Source of the DNA: Myxococcales bacterium
GTDB taxonomy: Bacteria; Myxococcota; Myxococcia; Myxococcales; JAJYLH01
NCBI GenBank assembly: GCA_021787845.1
Contig: JAJYLH010000038.1
Location: 1 to 56,040 of the forward strand
DNA length: 56,040 nucleotides
Direction of reading: 5' to 3'
Positions within the stretch are counted from its first letter, which is position 1, and each line of letters opens with the position of its first letter. Made by a program: the position numbers and the translations under genes. Under the pieces are notes generated by a model. It worked only from the letters and a program-made list of their open reading frames with translations, was not told where the DNA came from and searched no databases. This document shows positions 44,585 to 52,048 of this stretch, in pieces.

Positions 44585-44715
44585 GAACGCGGTGCCTGCA
44601 CCCGGACACTCGCGTGTCCGGCTCCAACGTCTCTGTCGGGAGAGGGGCCGGCGGGCCGCACCGGTCGAATCGGAGCGGGACACGTCAGTGTCCGGGTACA
44701 TGCACGGCCGCCGCC
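44585..44715. repeat. Long hairpin of the GGAGCCGGACAC family
   Basis: The left arm (CTGCACCCGGACACTCGCGT then GTCCGGCTCCAA, about 44597-44630) pairs with the right arm (GGAGCGGGACACGTCAGTGT then CCGGGTACATGCA, about 44670-44704). The same pair of arms, in opposite order, makes up the interior of the element at 49082-49304. It lies in an 820-bp gap without genes between the kinase and the cytochrome operon. Confidence 0.7.
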
Positions 44716-44775
44716 ACGCGCGCGGGCTCCACTGCGGCGGTACGTCCGTGCGCTCGTGTCGCCTGTACCCGGGCA

Positions 44776-44890
44776 CTCCCGTGCCCAGCTCCAAGCACTC
44801 CCGTGCCCAGCTCCAAGCACTCCCGTGCCCAGCTCCAAGCACTCCCGTGCCCAGCTCCAAGCACTCCCGTGCCCAGCTCCAAGTGCGCCA
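44776..44890. repeat. 22-bp tandem repeat
   Basis: Five near-identical units with a 22-bp period carry the core GTGCCCAGCTCCAAGCACTC (GTGCCCAG at 44781, 44803, 44825, 44847 and 44869). The unit is half of the palindrome GGGCACTCCCGTGCCC joined to CAGCTCCAAG, so the array appears to have grown from an end of the neighbouring hairpin element. There are no spacers, so it is not CRISPR. Confidence 0.9.
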
Positions 44891-44971
44891 ATCGGATAGG
44901 CATGAGCCAGACAGGACCCACCTGTTCAGGGCCCGGGCTGTCGAGTCTCTGGAGCGCCGCGCCTGACGTCT

Positions 44972-45005
44972 TGTCAGGCGGCCTGACAGGATGTCGTGAC
45001 ACGAC
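44972..45005 (+). promoter_or_regulatory. Two palindromes, candidate activator (UAS) sites
   Basis: TGTCAGG-CGG-CCTGACA (44972-44988) and GTCGTG-A-CACGAC (44993-45005) are perfect inverted repeats lying about 70-105 bases upstream of the sigma-54 promoter. This is the place and symmetry expected for binding of an NtrC-type activator dimer. Which of the two is used, and by which regulator, is inferred. Confidence 0.6.
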
Positions 45006-45075
45006 CCGCTGCCGCTGTGCCCTGGCTGCGCGCGGCTTCGAGCGCCCATCCGGCCATTCCCAGCGCTCCTCTCGC

Positions 45076-45091
45076 TGGCACGCGGCCTGCT
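45076..45091 (+). promoter_or_regulatory. Sigma-54 (-24/-12) promoter
   Basis: CTGGCACGCGGCCTGCT matches the sigma-54 consensus YTGGCACG-N4-TTGCW at all positions but one (C for the first T of TTGC). The invariant GG and GC are correctly spaced. It lies about 40 bases before the first gene of the cytochrome/NrfD operon, with GAGGAGG and ATG 45131 after it. An NtrC-type regulator gene is encoded next door. Confidence 0.85.
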
Positions 45092-45130
45092 ACCAGTCTC
45101 GGGCGAACGCAAGACCGAGGAGGTGTTCCC

Positions 45131-45442
45131 ATGTTCTTCACGATCGGTTTCGTCGGCATGGTGGTTCTGTGCTTGGGACTCGGCATCGCGCTGGGGCTTT
45201 CGCCCGAGATGCCGTCGCCGGCGAAGCAGCCGGAGGTGCGCGCTCCGGCGCCGCGCTCCGCCTTCTTCGGGCCGGAGGTCGCCGCCGCCATCGAGGCGAC
45301 GCGCGACCCGCAGGCAGTGGCGCTCGCGCTGGCGCTGCTCGAGCGCCACGTGCGCCAGGAGCAGGTCGCGGTCGAGTCGTTCATCCTGCGTCCGTCCCTG
45401 GCGCCGCTTCGTTCCCGGACCAGCTCGCCTCTGGTGAACTAG
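45131..45442 (+). CDS. Small single-helix membrane protein
   Basis: This 103-residue protein starts at ATG 45131 after GAGGAGG. It has one membrane helix (TIGFVGMVVLCLGLGIALGL) and a soluble helical part (EVAAAIEATRDPQAVALALA). I know no family. As the first gene after the sigma-54 promoter, directly followed by the cNMP-binding gene, it may be a small subunit or assembly factor of the membrane redox complex. Confidence 0.7.
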   Translation: MFFTIGFVGMVVLCLGLGIALGLSPEMPSPAKQPEVRAPAPRSAFFGPEVAAAIEATRDPQAVALALALLERHVRQEQVAVESFILRPSLAPLRSRTSSPLVN

Positions 45443-45925
45443 ATGCCGGCGTTGGACTCGTTCGAACGGGTCGACCTCTTCCGCGGGCTCCCCGCGTCCG
45501 GCCTGGAGGCGCTCGCCGCTCTCGGCACGCCTCAGCACGTCGACAGCGGCCGCATCCTCTTCGAGCTCGGGACGCAGGCCGAGACGTTCTACGTGGTGCA
45601 AGAGGGACGGATCGATCTGACGATGCCGATCGAGCTGTTCGGGCACCCGGAAGACGCCTTCATGGAAGAGGTGAACCGGGGCGGGATGCTCGGCTGGTCC
45701 GCTCTGGTCCCGCCCAACCACTACACGATGTCGGCGCGGGTGGCGGTCGACGGCGAGGTCCTCGCCTGGAAGGGCGCGGCGGTCCGCGAACTGATGGCGC
45801 GCGACAAGGACCTGGCGGTCGTGCTGCTCGACAACCTCTCGGCCATCGTCGGACAACGGCTCTCCCGGATGCAGGCGCTGTGGATTCGGGAGCTGCAACG
45901 GACCTTGAGCACGAAGTTGAAGTGA
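45443..45925 (+). CDS. Cyclic-nucleotide-binding-domain protein
   Basis: 160 residues forming a single CRP-type cNMP-binding domain (LFRGLPASGLEALAALGTPQ; ETFYVVQEGRIDLT; GGMLGWSALVPPNHYTMSAR; RELMARDKDLAVVLLDNLSA). No DNA-binding domain follows. The phosphate-binding cassette lacks the classic GEL/RTA pattern, so nucleotide binding is doubtful. The start directly follows the upstream stop. Single cNMP-type domains occur in some cytochrome/Fe-S operons, where they may be regulators or structural partners. Confidence 0.82.
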   Translation: MPALDSFERVDLFRGLPASGLEALAALGTPQHVDSGRILFELGTQAETFYVVQEGRIDLTMPIELFGHPEDAFMEEVNRGGMLGWSALVPPNHYTMSARVAVDGEVLAWKGAAVRELMARDKDLAVVLLDNLSAIVGQRLSRMQALWIRELQRTLSTKLK

Positions 45926-46037
45926 GGCTCGGGTCGCCCCTCGGCGGGCGGCCTTCATTCGGATCGGACCCGGACGCGCGGCTGGCTCGCATCGAGGCGT
46001 CCGGGGGCTCCTGTCGACTCACCCTGGGAAGGCATCG

Positions 46038-46859
46038 ATGAGCCGCATCCAACTCGCTGTTCGGGGGACCAAGGGCGGCGTCCCGCGTCGGGGGGCGCGG
46101 GCCGTCGTTGTCCTGGCGCTCGGCATGGCGGTCCTCGCGCCCGTCGCCGGGCATTCCGATTCGCTGCCGCCGAACGTGCCGGCCGCGGCTGCGCCGGCTG
46201 AGAACACCGACGCCGAGGCCCAGGCGGTTCTCGCCAAGCTGCGCCAGTGTCCCGACGCCCGGGCGGGAAAGACCGCACGTGGCCAGACCATCGACCAGGC
46301 GCCCAAGTTCACGGTCCTGCCGCGCAAGTCGCTTCTGACCTACTACCCATGCACCCAGTGTCACGACCCGGCGGGCCAGCCCAACGAGCACATCCGGGTG
46401 CTCAAGGACATGCACACCGATCTGACCTTCGAGCATGGCGGCGGCCGGTTCTGGTGCTACGCTTGCCACGACTCGAAGAACATGGACACGCTGGCGTCGC
46501 TTCGCGGGACGCCGGTCGATTTCGACCAGGCGTACAAGATCTGCGGCCAGTGTCACTTCGAGCGGGAGATGGACTGGGCGTTCGGCGGGCATGGCAAACG
46601 GGCCGGCGCCTTTCCCGACCCGCGGGCGGTGCCGCTCACGCACGACAAGCTCCTGGTCCGCGACCGTTCTCAGATCGGCCACTGGCGAGGCAAGCGCGTC
46701 CTGCTCGACTGCACCGCCTGTCACAATCCGCACCGCCCGGCCATCGGGCCGTTCCCGCCGAGCCCGCCGCCGCTCGTGCGTACCGGGCTTTCCCGTCCCG
46801 ATGGCAAACCCATCGCCGCGACCGCGCCGGGCCTGCCGCTCGGGTCGACGCAGAGATGA
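46038..46859 (+). CDS. Periplasmic tetrahaem c-type cytochrome
   Basis: 273 residues with a signal peptide (about 20-40; VVVLALGMAVLAPVAGHSDS) and four CxxCH haem sites: CTQCH (105), CYACH (140), CGQCH (169) and CTACH (225). Several isolated His residues (MHTD, GGHGKR, LTHD) could be distal ligands. The layout resembles the multihaem electron carriers of Fe-S/NrfD respiratory modules. It would shuttle electrons between the membrane complex and a periplasmic partner. It lies eight bases before the Fe-S protein gene. Confidence 0.9.
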   Translation: MSRIQLAVRGTKGGVPRRGARAVVVLALGMAVLAPVAGHSDSLPPNVPAAAAPAENTDAEAQAVLAKLRQCPDARAGKTARGQTIDQAPKFTVLPRKSLLTYYPCTQCHDPAGQPNEHIRVLKDMHTDLTFEHGGGRFWCYACHDSKNMDTLASLRGTPVDFDQAYKICGQCHFEREMDWAFGGHGKRAGAFPDPRAVPLTHDKLLVRDRSQIGHWRGKRVLLDCTACHNPHRPAIGPFPPSPPPLVRTGLSRPDGKPIAATAPGLPLGSTQR

Positions 46860-46866
46860 TCTCGCC

Positions 46867-47763
46867 ATGGACAAACGACACCTGCCGGTCCTGCCCACCG
46901 TCTCCCGCCGCTCGCTGATCCGCAGCGGGGTCGCCGCGTCCGCCGCGGTCCTCGCCGCTCCCAAGACCGCCTTCGCCTCCTTCTTCCGCGAGCGCTATCG
47001 AGAGATGACTCCGGCGGAGAAGCGCGAGGCCGTCCGGCGCATCGTCGCCCAAGCGAAACGAGACTACGGGGTCACGCTCGACGTCGGAACCGAGGACGTG
47101 CTCCCGCACGTGGTCTTCGGCTACGCGCTCAATCTGTCGAAGTGCATGGGCACCCGGCGTTGCGTCGAGGCCTGCGTCGCTGAGAACAACCAGAGCCGCA
47201 ACCCGCAGATTCAGTACATCCGGGTGTTGGACCTGGTCCACGGCGGGCTCGACCTCGACACGAGCGACCACTACTTCGACCCCCAGGAGGTTCCCGTCGC
47301 CGGCCACCGCTACCTGCCCATCCAGTGCCATCAGTGCGCGAACCCGCCCTGCGTCAAAGCCTGCCCGGTGGAGGCGACCTGGACCGAGCCCGACGGCATC
47401 ACGGTCATCGACTACGACTGGTGCATCGGCTGCCGCTACTGCATGGCGGCGTGTCCCTACTGGGCGAGACACTTCAACTGGGCGAAACCGGAGATCCCCA
47501 AGGACCAGGTCAACCCGGACACCCACTACCTCGGGAACCGGCCGCGGGCCAAGGGCGTCGTGGAGAAGTGCACCTTCTGCATCCAACGCACCCGCCTCGG
47601 GCGGCTCCCGGCCTGCCTCGAGGCGTGCCCCACCGGCGCGCGGGTCTTCGGCAACCTCCTCGATCCGGACAGCGACATCCGTTACGTGCTCGAGAACAAG
47701 ACCGTCTTTCGTCTCAAGGAAGATCTCGGGACCGAGCCTCGGTTCTGGTACTACACGGACTAG
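46867..47763 (+). CDS. Tat-exported four-cluster Fe-S protein (HmcB/DsrO/TtrB-like)
   Basis: 298 residues. The start SRRSLIRSGVAASAAVLAAP is a twin-arginine signal. The mature part has four cysteine groups for [4Fe-4S] clusters: CMGTRRCVEAC, CHQCANPPCVKACPVEA, CIGCRYCMAACPYWA and CTFCIQR...CLEACPTGA. It is the periplasmic electron-transfer subunit that docks onto an NrfD-type membrane protein. The next gene, three bases away, encodes that partner. Confidence 0.94.
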   Translation: MDKRHLPVLPTVSRRSLIRSGVAASAAVLAAPKTAFASFFRERYREMTPAEKREAVRRIVAQAKRDYGVTLDVGTEDVLPHVVFGYALNLSKCMGTRRCVEACVAENNQSRNPQIQYIRVLDLVHGGLDLDTSDHYFDPQEVPVAGHRYLPIQCHQCANPPCVKACPVEATWTEPDGITVIDYDWCIGCRYCMAACPYWARHFNWAKPEIPKDQVNPDTHYLGNRPRAKGVVEKCTFCIQRTRLGRLPACLEACPTGARVFGNLLDPDSDIRYVLENKTVFRLKEDLGTEPRFWYYTD

Positions 47764-47766
47764 CCC

Positions 47767-49023
47767 ATGATGCAGCTCCTCTCCTTCTTCAAAGACGGCA
47801 TCCGGCAGATGGCCCATGGCGGCCGCGGCTACTGGCTATGGCTCATCGGACTGACGGTGGTCATCGTCTTCGGGGTGTCCAACTACCTCGATCAGTTCCA
47901 GAGCGGCCTCGTCGTCACCGGGATGAGCGACCAGGTCTCCTGGGGCGCGTACATCGCCAACTTCACCTACCTGGTCGGCGTCGCGGCGGCGGCGGTGATG
48001 CTGGTGATTCCCGCCTACATCTTCCACCGCAAGGACATCCGCCACGTGGTGCTCATCGGCGAGGGCCTCGCGGTGGCGGCGGTGACGATGTGCATGCTCT
48101 TCGTCACCGTCGACCTCGGCCATCCGGAACGCATCTGGCACATGTTTCCGATCATCGGACACTTCCACTGGCCGGCGTCGATGCTCGCCTGGGACGTGGT
48201 CGTGCTCTCCGGCTACCTCTTTCTCAACCTCACCATTCCGATGTACATCCTCTTCTGCCGCTACCGTGGCCGCGAGCCGAATCCGAAGATCTACCTGCCG
48301 GGGGTGTTCGTCGCCATCGCCTGGGCGATCTCCATCCACACCGTCACCGCTTTTCTGTTTTCCTCGAACGTCGGCCGGCCCTTCTGGCACTACGCCTTGC
48401 TCGCCCCGCGCTTCCTCGCCTCGGCTTTCGCGGCGGGGCCCGCGCTCATCGTTCTCGCGCTTCAGATCATCGAACGCAACAGCCGCCTCAAGTTCGACCG
48501 GTCGGTCATCAACACCCTCGGGCTCATCATCGCGGTCTCTCTCCAGATCGACATCTTCTTCGAGCTGGCGGAGTCGTTCAACGAGTTCTACTTCCCCACC
48601 GCGCACACCGTCGGCGCCACCTACATGTTCTTTGGCCTGGGAGGCGCGCGGGGCATCGCGCCGTTCACCTGGGGCGCGCTCGCGATGATGCTCGTCGCGG
48701 CGGCGATTCTCACGGTCCATCCCTGGCGCCGGCGCATGGGCCTCTTCAACCTCGCCTGCGTCCTGACCGTCATCGGCATCTGGATCGAAAAGGGCATCGA
48801 CCTGATCATCCCCGGCTTCGTGCCCACGCCCATCGGCGAGGTGTTCCAGTACAGGCCGACGGCGCGGGAGGTCGTCATCTGCCTCGGCATCTGGGCGACG
48901 GGCGCGCTCGTCTTCACCCTCCTCGCGAAAGCGGCCATCCCCATCGAGATGGGAGCGGTGCGCGCTACCGATCTGCCACGGCAACTGTCGGGCCCGCAGG
49001 AGCTTTCGAGGCCCGCGGCGTGA
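47767..49023 (+). CDS. NrfD/PsrC-family quinone-interacting membrane subunit
   Basis: This 418-residue protein has about ten membrane helices (LWLIGLTVVIVFGVSNYLDQ; WGAYIANFTYLVGVAAAAVM; DLGHPERIWHMFPIIGHFHW) and matches the HmcC/DsrP/ActC branch of NrfD-like proteins. It exchanges electrons between menaquinone and the Fe-S subunit. No haem or Fe-S ligands are evident in it. Together with the Tat Fe-S protein and two cytochromes it forms a complex-iron-sulfur-type module without a molybdenum catalytic subunit. Confidence 0.93.
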   Translation: MMQLLSFFKDGIRQMAHGGRGYWLWLIGLTVVIVFGVSNYLDQFQSGLVVTGMSDQVSWGAYIANFTYLVGVAAAAVMLVIPAYIFHRKDIRHVVLIGEGLAVAAVTMCMLFVTVDLGHPERIWHMFPIIGHFHWPASMLAWDVVVLSGYLFLNLTIPMYILFCRYRGREPNPKIYLPGVFVAIAWAISIHTVTAFLFSSNVGRPFWHYALLAPRFLASAFAAGPALIVLALQIIERNSRLKFDRSVINTLGLIIAVSLQIDIFFELAESFNEFYFPTAHTVGATYMFFGLGGARGIAPFTWGALAMMLVAAAILTVHPWRRRMGLFNLACVLTVIGIWIEKGIDLIIPGFVPTPIGEVFQYRPTAREVVICLGIWATGALVFTLLAKAAIPIEMGAVRATDLPRQLSGPQELSRPAA

Positions 49024-49066
49024 GCGGAGAGCCGGGGACGACCTTCATCCCGCCGGAGATACCTTC

Positions 49067-50080
49067 ATGGCCATGATTCGCGGCTCTGCGCTGTTTCGAA
49101 TGGGACTTGGAGCCGGTCACGTCAGTGGCCGGGTTCATGCTGGGCGTTCGCTCGCTGGCAGCGGCCTGGCGCTGGCTTCCCGAACGCGCGTTCGCGGTGC
49201 CTGCACCCGGACACTGACGTGTCCGGCTCCAATTCCTGCCGAGAAAGAGCACGATCATGAACGCCATATTGTTCCACGCCACCCACCTGAAACGGCGCAG
49301 AGCCTGATTCGCGGTCTTCGAGTCTTGCTGCTCCTCGGAGCGGTCCCTCTTCTCGCGGCGAAGACGCCAGTGCCTCGCGCCCGCCCGCCCGCGCACGCGC
49401 CGGGTAGGGAAAGCTCCTGCATTCGCTGCCACGGCAACCCACGCTTCCTGGTAACGCACCCTCAGCTCTACGAGTACTTTCGAGACTGGAAAGCTTCGGT
49501 CCACGCGCAGGAGGGCGTGACCTGTACCGACTGTCACGGCGGCAATCCGGAGGCGACGGACCAGCGCCGCGCGCACGCGGGGAACATCGGACCGGACCAG
49601 GCGACGAGCGCGGTCAACTATCGCAACATCCCGGCGACCTGTGCCCGCTGCCATCCGGCGGTGGCCGGCGATTTCCGCAAGAGCGCTCATTTCCGGCATC
49701 TGGTCGCCAAGGGCCAGGCGCGCCAGGGACCGAGCTGCGTCACCTGCCACGGCGCGATGAACGTGACGGTGCTCAACATCAACGACGTCCGACCGGCCTG
49801 CGCCCGCTGCCACAACGCCCGGACCGGAAACCATCCCGACATTCCGGCCAAGGCCGAAGCCATTCTCGGCGAGTTCCTCTCCATCCACCGCTACGAACGC
49901 TACATCGCCATCCGGGCGAAGCCGGAAGACCTCAAGGCGACCTTCCAGGTGGTCGATCGGATGGTGCAGGACCTCGACGCCGAGTGGCACACCTTCGACC
50001 TCGCCGCCGTCGGAGAGAAGTCGCAGAAGCTCTTGCGCTTCCTCAAGGAACAGGGTCGCGAGGCCGGTAAGAAACGATAG
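49067..50080 (+). CDS. Pentahaem c-type cytochrome, signal peptide split by a MITE
   Basis: Five CxxCH motifs: CIRCH (118), CTDCH (153), CARCH, CVTCH and CARCH, with a helical C-terminus (FQVVDRMVQDLDAEWHTFDL). ATG 49067 follows GGAGA and begins MAMIR. A 223-bp element plus an 8-bp duplication then adds 77 in-frame codons before GLRVLLLLGAVPLLAA, which clearly was the original signal peptide (MAMIR-GLRVLLLLGAVPLLAA). As it stands the signal is buried at about residue 82, so export and haem attachment are doubtful. An out-of-frame ATG at 49258 ends after 16 codons. It is the last gene of the operon, with another MITE right after its stop. Confidence 0.82.
   Translation: MAMIRGSALFRMGLGAGHVSGRVHAGRSLAGSGLALASRTRVRGACTRTLTCPAPIPAEKEHDHERHIVPRHPPETAQSLIRGLRVLLLLGAVPLLAAKTPVPRARPPAHAPGRESSCIRCHGNPRFLVTHPQLYEYFRDWKASVHAQEGVTCTDCHGGNPEATDQRRAHAGNIGPDQATSAVNYRNIPATCARCHPAVAGDFRKSAHFRHLVAKGQARQGPSCVTCHGAMNVTVLNINDVRPACARCHNARTGNHPDIPAKAEAILGEFLSIHRYERYIAIRAKPEDLKATFQVVDRMVQDLDAEWHTFDLAAVGEKSQKLLRFLKEQGREAGKKR
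49082..49304. mobile_element. MITE family M5 with 8-bp target duplication
   Basis: A 223-bp element with terminal inverted repeats GGCTCTGCGCYGTTTC (from 49082 and to 49304) is flanked by the exact direct repeat TGATTCGC (49074-49081 and 49305-49312). The interior is a long hairpin with arms GGAGCCGGTCACGTCAGTG and CACTGACGTGTCCGGCTCC. Its removal with one repeat gives an uninterrupted signal peptide, which is strong support for insertion. No transposase is encoded. Confidence 0.92.
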
Positions 50081-50089
50081 GAGACGGGT

Positions 50090-50480
50090 CACTCCTGAAG
50101 GGGTATCTCCTTCGTTCAGGTTCAGCGCGGGCTCTTCTCCCGTGGCACGGGCGTCCTCGCCCGTGCCACGGGAGATCTGCCATGCCGGCGGTTCGGCTGG
50201 GCTTCCACGGGCGAGGACGCCCGTGCCACAAGAAAATGGGCATCAACCTGACACTGAACGAAAGCCGATACCCCCGCACTCCTGTCCAAGACATCTTCAA
50301 GATGCGATCGACGATCCGCTCGTCCTGAGGGAAGCGAGCGTTCTTTGCGAGCGGACTCGAAGGACGGGCGCATGCAGGGGGCCATTTCCGCGTGTCCTTC
50401 GAGTCCGGCCGACAAAGAGCCGTCGGCCTCCCCTCAGGATGAGCGGAAATGAAGATCCATCCGTGTCTTGGACAGCAGTG
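50090..50480. mobile_element. MITE family M3, copy 2, interrupted
   Basis: The left end CACTCCTG (50090-50097), continued after an insertion at 50277-50291, and the right end TCTTGGACAGCAGTG (50466-50480) match the termini of the element at 14925-15077. The exact 9-bp repeat GAGACGGGT flanks it (50081-50089 and 50481-50489), the first copy following directly on the stop codon of the cytochrome gene. Without the nested element it is 204 bp. Its interior again has inverted CTCGTCC...GAGGACGAGC-like sequences. Confidence 0.9.
50098..50276. mobile_element. MITE family M4 nested in the M3 copy
   Basis: A 179-bp element ends in inverted repeats GGGGTATC..CTTCGTTCAG (left) and CTGAACGAAAG..GATACCCC (right). 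The host sequence CACTCCTG is duplicated on both sides (50090-50097 and 50277-50284). The interior is an inverted pair, GTGGCACGGGCGTCCTCGCC and GGCGAGGACGCCCGTGCCAC. This interior hairpin is shared with family M2, although the termini differ. Confidence 0.88.
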
Positions 50481-50627
50481 GAGACGGGTATCTGCTCCTG
50501 CCCCTCGCGGCCTCGACCTCAGCACGGCGGCGCTGCTCGAACGCACCGCGACGCTCGTCGATCGCACCGCGTCCCGCAAATAACGTGATCCCTCGTCCCT
50601 CAAGTTTCGTGCGCACGCCCACAGTCG

Positions 50628-50795
50628 CACTCCAACGCTCGTCGATCGCACTCCAATGCTCGTCGATCGCACTCCAACGCTCCCCGATTGCACTCCAACG
50701 CTCCTCGATCGCACTCCAATGTTCCCCGATCGCAGTCCAACGCTCCCCGATCGCACTCCAACACTCGTCGATCGCACTCCAACGCTCGTGCAGCG
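50628..50795. repeat. 21-bp minisatellite
   Basis: Eight units with a 21-bp period of the form CACTCCAACGCTCGTCGATC, with variants CTCCCCGATC and ATGCTCGTC. Minus-strand frames give heptads such as LECDRRA or ERWSAID. Units partly resemble those of the array at 7541-8104 (GCGATC..GAGC on the minus strand). No start, ribosome site or continuing gene supports coding. Confidence 0.88.
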
Positions 50796-50828
50796 CTCCC
50801 CCATGCGCAGCGAGAAGACGTCGCGGTT

Positions 50829-50942
50829 CCCCTCCCCGACCCTCCCCCGCCAAGAACGCGGGAGAGGGGCTAACGCTGCGTTCGCGAAGGCGATCTTTTC
50901 CTCCCTCTCCCGCGTTCTTGGCGGGGGAGGGTCGGGGAGGGG
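50829..50942. repeat. Perfect 39-bp inverted repeat
   Basis: The left arm 50829-50867 (CCCCTCCCCGACCCTCCCCC then GCCAAGAACGCGGGAGAGG) and the right arm 50904-50942 are exact complements, separated by 36 bases. It would form a very stable hairpin in DNA or RNA. It lies beyond the 3' end of the minus-strand gene at 50995-52048 and could act as its terminator, or be another small repeat element. Confidence 0.88.
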
Positions 50943-50994
50943 GCGCGAACCACCCGGGACAGCGCTTCAAGGGTGATGCGGGGCGGAGGCTCTA

Positions 50995-52048
50995 TTACTT
51001 CCCGCCGCCAGTCGGAGGGGTGCCGCCGGACGGAGGGCTGCCGCCGGTCGGAGGGATGCCGCCGGTCGGAGGCGTGCCGCCGCCGGGTGGGGTCTGACCA
51101 CCACCACCGCCGCCGCCACCCTTGTCGGTCGAGGTGGTGCGCTTGCGCCGCTCGGGTGCGCGGGGGGAGGGTGGATGTGACGAAGGTGAACCCCTGCTCG
51201 TCGAGCCCGGTCTTTTCGTCGAAGAGCGCCATCCGGCTCCGGGCGCGATGCATGTCGACCCAATTCCGCATGCTGTAGACGGTGCTGGCGACGTCGGTGC
51301 TCTTGGTCTGCCGCGCCTTGACGCGCACCGGCTTCTTCCCGCCGACGGCCTCCAGGCTGGTCGCGTACTCGCGCACCTGGTCCATCTTCTTCTGAGTGAC
51401 GCCGGCGCGGGTGAGGACGGACTGCCGAGTCGAAGCCGCGTCCGACAGCTTCTTGAGGGCTGCCTGCAGTCCGGGGGCGTTGCCGATGTTGCCGGGCGAT
51501 CCCACCAACGCGCGGATTTCAGTCGCGATGCCCCGAACACCCTTGGTCTTCACGTCCCGGATGGACTCGGCGATGGCCTCGAAGAGCTGCCCGCCGCTGA
51601 GCACCTGTTTCCGCTCGGCGGGGGTGAGCGTTTCGATGCCCGTGGTCTCGAGCGTCTTGCCGCCGGCGTCGATGTAGGCTTGGACGAGCTGCATCCCCGC
51701 CGTGCAGTACGCGCTGTCGATGCCGTGGTTGGCCAGACGCGGAATCACCCGCTCCCAGGTCGGCCGGTCCTTCGACTCGGGTGGGGTGCTGAGCAACTCG
51801 ACCGTCGCCTTGAGGGTCTGCACGTCCACCGCGCCGCCCTTGGGCACCCTCGTCGTGCCGCCTGCCGCCGCTGTGCCCTCGGCAAGAAACTGCGCGAACC
51901 ACTGCTCCGCCGATTGCTGGAACTCGTTCGCCGGCGGCGGCGCGGTCGCCGTCTCGGACTCCACCGCCGGTGGATCCTTGCTCCCCTCGGGCGTTGCTTC
52001 CCGGTGCGGGCCGCCCCGATCCTTCGGGTCCTTCGGTTCCTTCGACAT
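50995..52048 (-). CDS. Hypothetical protein with C-terminal frameshift at a C6 run
   Basis: About 350 residues from ATG 52048 (MSKEPKDPKDRGGPHREATP), seven bases after GAGGAG. A Pro/Glu-rich start is followed by a helical body (QQSAEQWFAQFLAEG; WERVIPRLANHGIDSAYCTA; EIRALVGSPGNIGNAPGLQA; VYSMRNWVDMHRARSRMALF). No family is recognised; it has no signal peptide. Near 51162-51167 the frame passes a run of six C (minus strand). The original frame then gives an unlikely Arg/Trp/His-rich tail to 50870. The next frame gives RKRTTSTDKGGGG and repeats of PPTGG ending in GGGK at 50995, a much more natural tail. I therefore place the end at 50995, with a one-base shift that may be slippage, mutation or assembly error. 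Confidence 0.62.

Noticed and set aside
44776-44890. CRISPR array
   Set aside because: Units follow one another directly with no unique spacers, and no cas genes are nearby. The same holds for the arrays at 127-420, 7541-8104 and 50628-50795.
49258-49308. Alternative start MNAILFHATHLKRRR for the pentahaem cytochrome
   Set aside because: It is one base out of frame with the cytochrome and stops after 16 codons. The element and its duplication explain the region better.
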